A stretch of 64,000 bases of DNA from NCBI GenBank assembly GCA_963714455.1, contig CAVQON010000019.1, positions 1 through 64,000 of the forward strand, in the 5' to 3' direction. The translations under genes and the position numbers were made by a program. Below the pieces are notes generated by a model. It saw nothing but the letters and a program-made list of their open reading frames with translations. It did no database searches and was not told where the DNA came from. Every line of letters begins with the position of its first letter. Position 1 is the first letter of the stretch. This document shows positions 63,961 to 64,000 of this stretch, one piece after another. This DNA is from CAVQGZ01 sp963714455. GTDB lineage: Bacteria; Actinomycetota; Actinomycetes; Jiangellales; Jiangellaceae.

Positions 63961-64000
63961 GGGAGGTCGCGCGGTTGCGCTGAACGACGTTACCAATTCG

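Overview
The window looks like chromosomal DNA of a high-GC Gram-positive bacterium (Actinomycetota). The evidence is codon use dominated by G/C third positions, many GTG starts with 4-base start/stop overlaps, the actinobacterial block DUF881-sbp-DUF881-gcvH-GarA-FtsR-nuclease-MerR-gcvP, an EtfD-type electron-transfer protein and an Rpf-type resuscitation factor. Pyruvate formate-lyase and its activase suggest facultative or micro-aerobic life. The genus cannot be named from sequence alone.

Layout. 1-3.9 kb is a decaying stretch: cupin fragments, one intact small cupin, an SDR oxidoreductase, and a LuxR-type regulator that lacks its N-terminus and is broken by an IS630-type transposase fragment. 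3.9-9.6 kb holds two tightly coupled SulP permeases and a GH65 phosphorylase. 9.5-14.7 kb has an acyl-CoA dehydrogenase, a PspC protein, an adenosine-specific kinase (probable CTG start), an amidohydrolase, a zinc-ribbon membrane protein and a GNAT. 14.7-19.3 kb is a pflB / LPXTG protein / pflA block with a divergent, frameshifted universal stress protein. 19.3-22.0 kb has an M13 peptidase and a Sfp-type phosphopantetheinyl transferase.

22.0-43.2 kb is the most unusual part. It is one leftward operon-like array, in transcription order etfB, etfA, etfD, an acyl-CoA dehydrogenase, a giant iterative PKS/PUFA-synthase-like enzyme (KS-AT-KS-7xACP-KR-DH, about 3,250 residues), and a single-chain acyl-CoA carboxylase (BC-BCCP-central region-CT, 1,852 residues) whose layout resembles eukaryotic acetyl-CoA carboxylase. 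The convergent PPTase ends four bases from the carboxylase. Together these could supply extender units, build an acyl chain on seven carriers, and link an acyl-CoA oxidation step to the quinone pool. All seven carrier domains have Thr where the phosphopantetheine Ser normally sits. As given, the synthase reading frame is broken twice, in two Ala/Pro-rich linkers; the shifts sum to three bases.

43.4-50.1 kb has a methyltransferase, a secreted metallophosphoesterase, a flavin-reductase-like protein, a DUF3445 heme protein, a CDP-alcohol phosphatidyltransferase and a ManC/phosphomannomutase-like fusion. 50.1-58.0 kb is the conserved actinobacterial glycine-cleavage/GarA block. 58.0-61.0 kb has a tldD-tldE pair. 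61.0-64.0 kb has a HAD phosphatase, an ABC1/UbiB kinase and an rpf gene behind a c-di-AMP (ydaO-type) riboswitch at the window edge.
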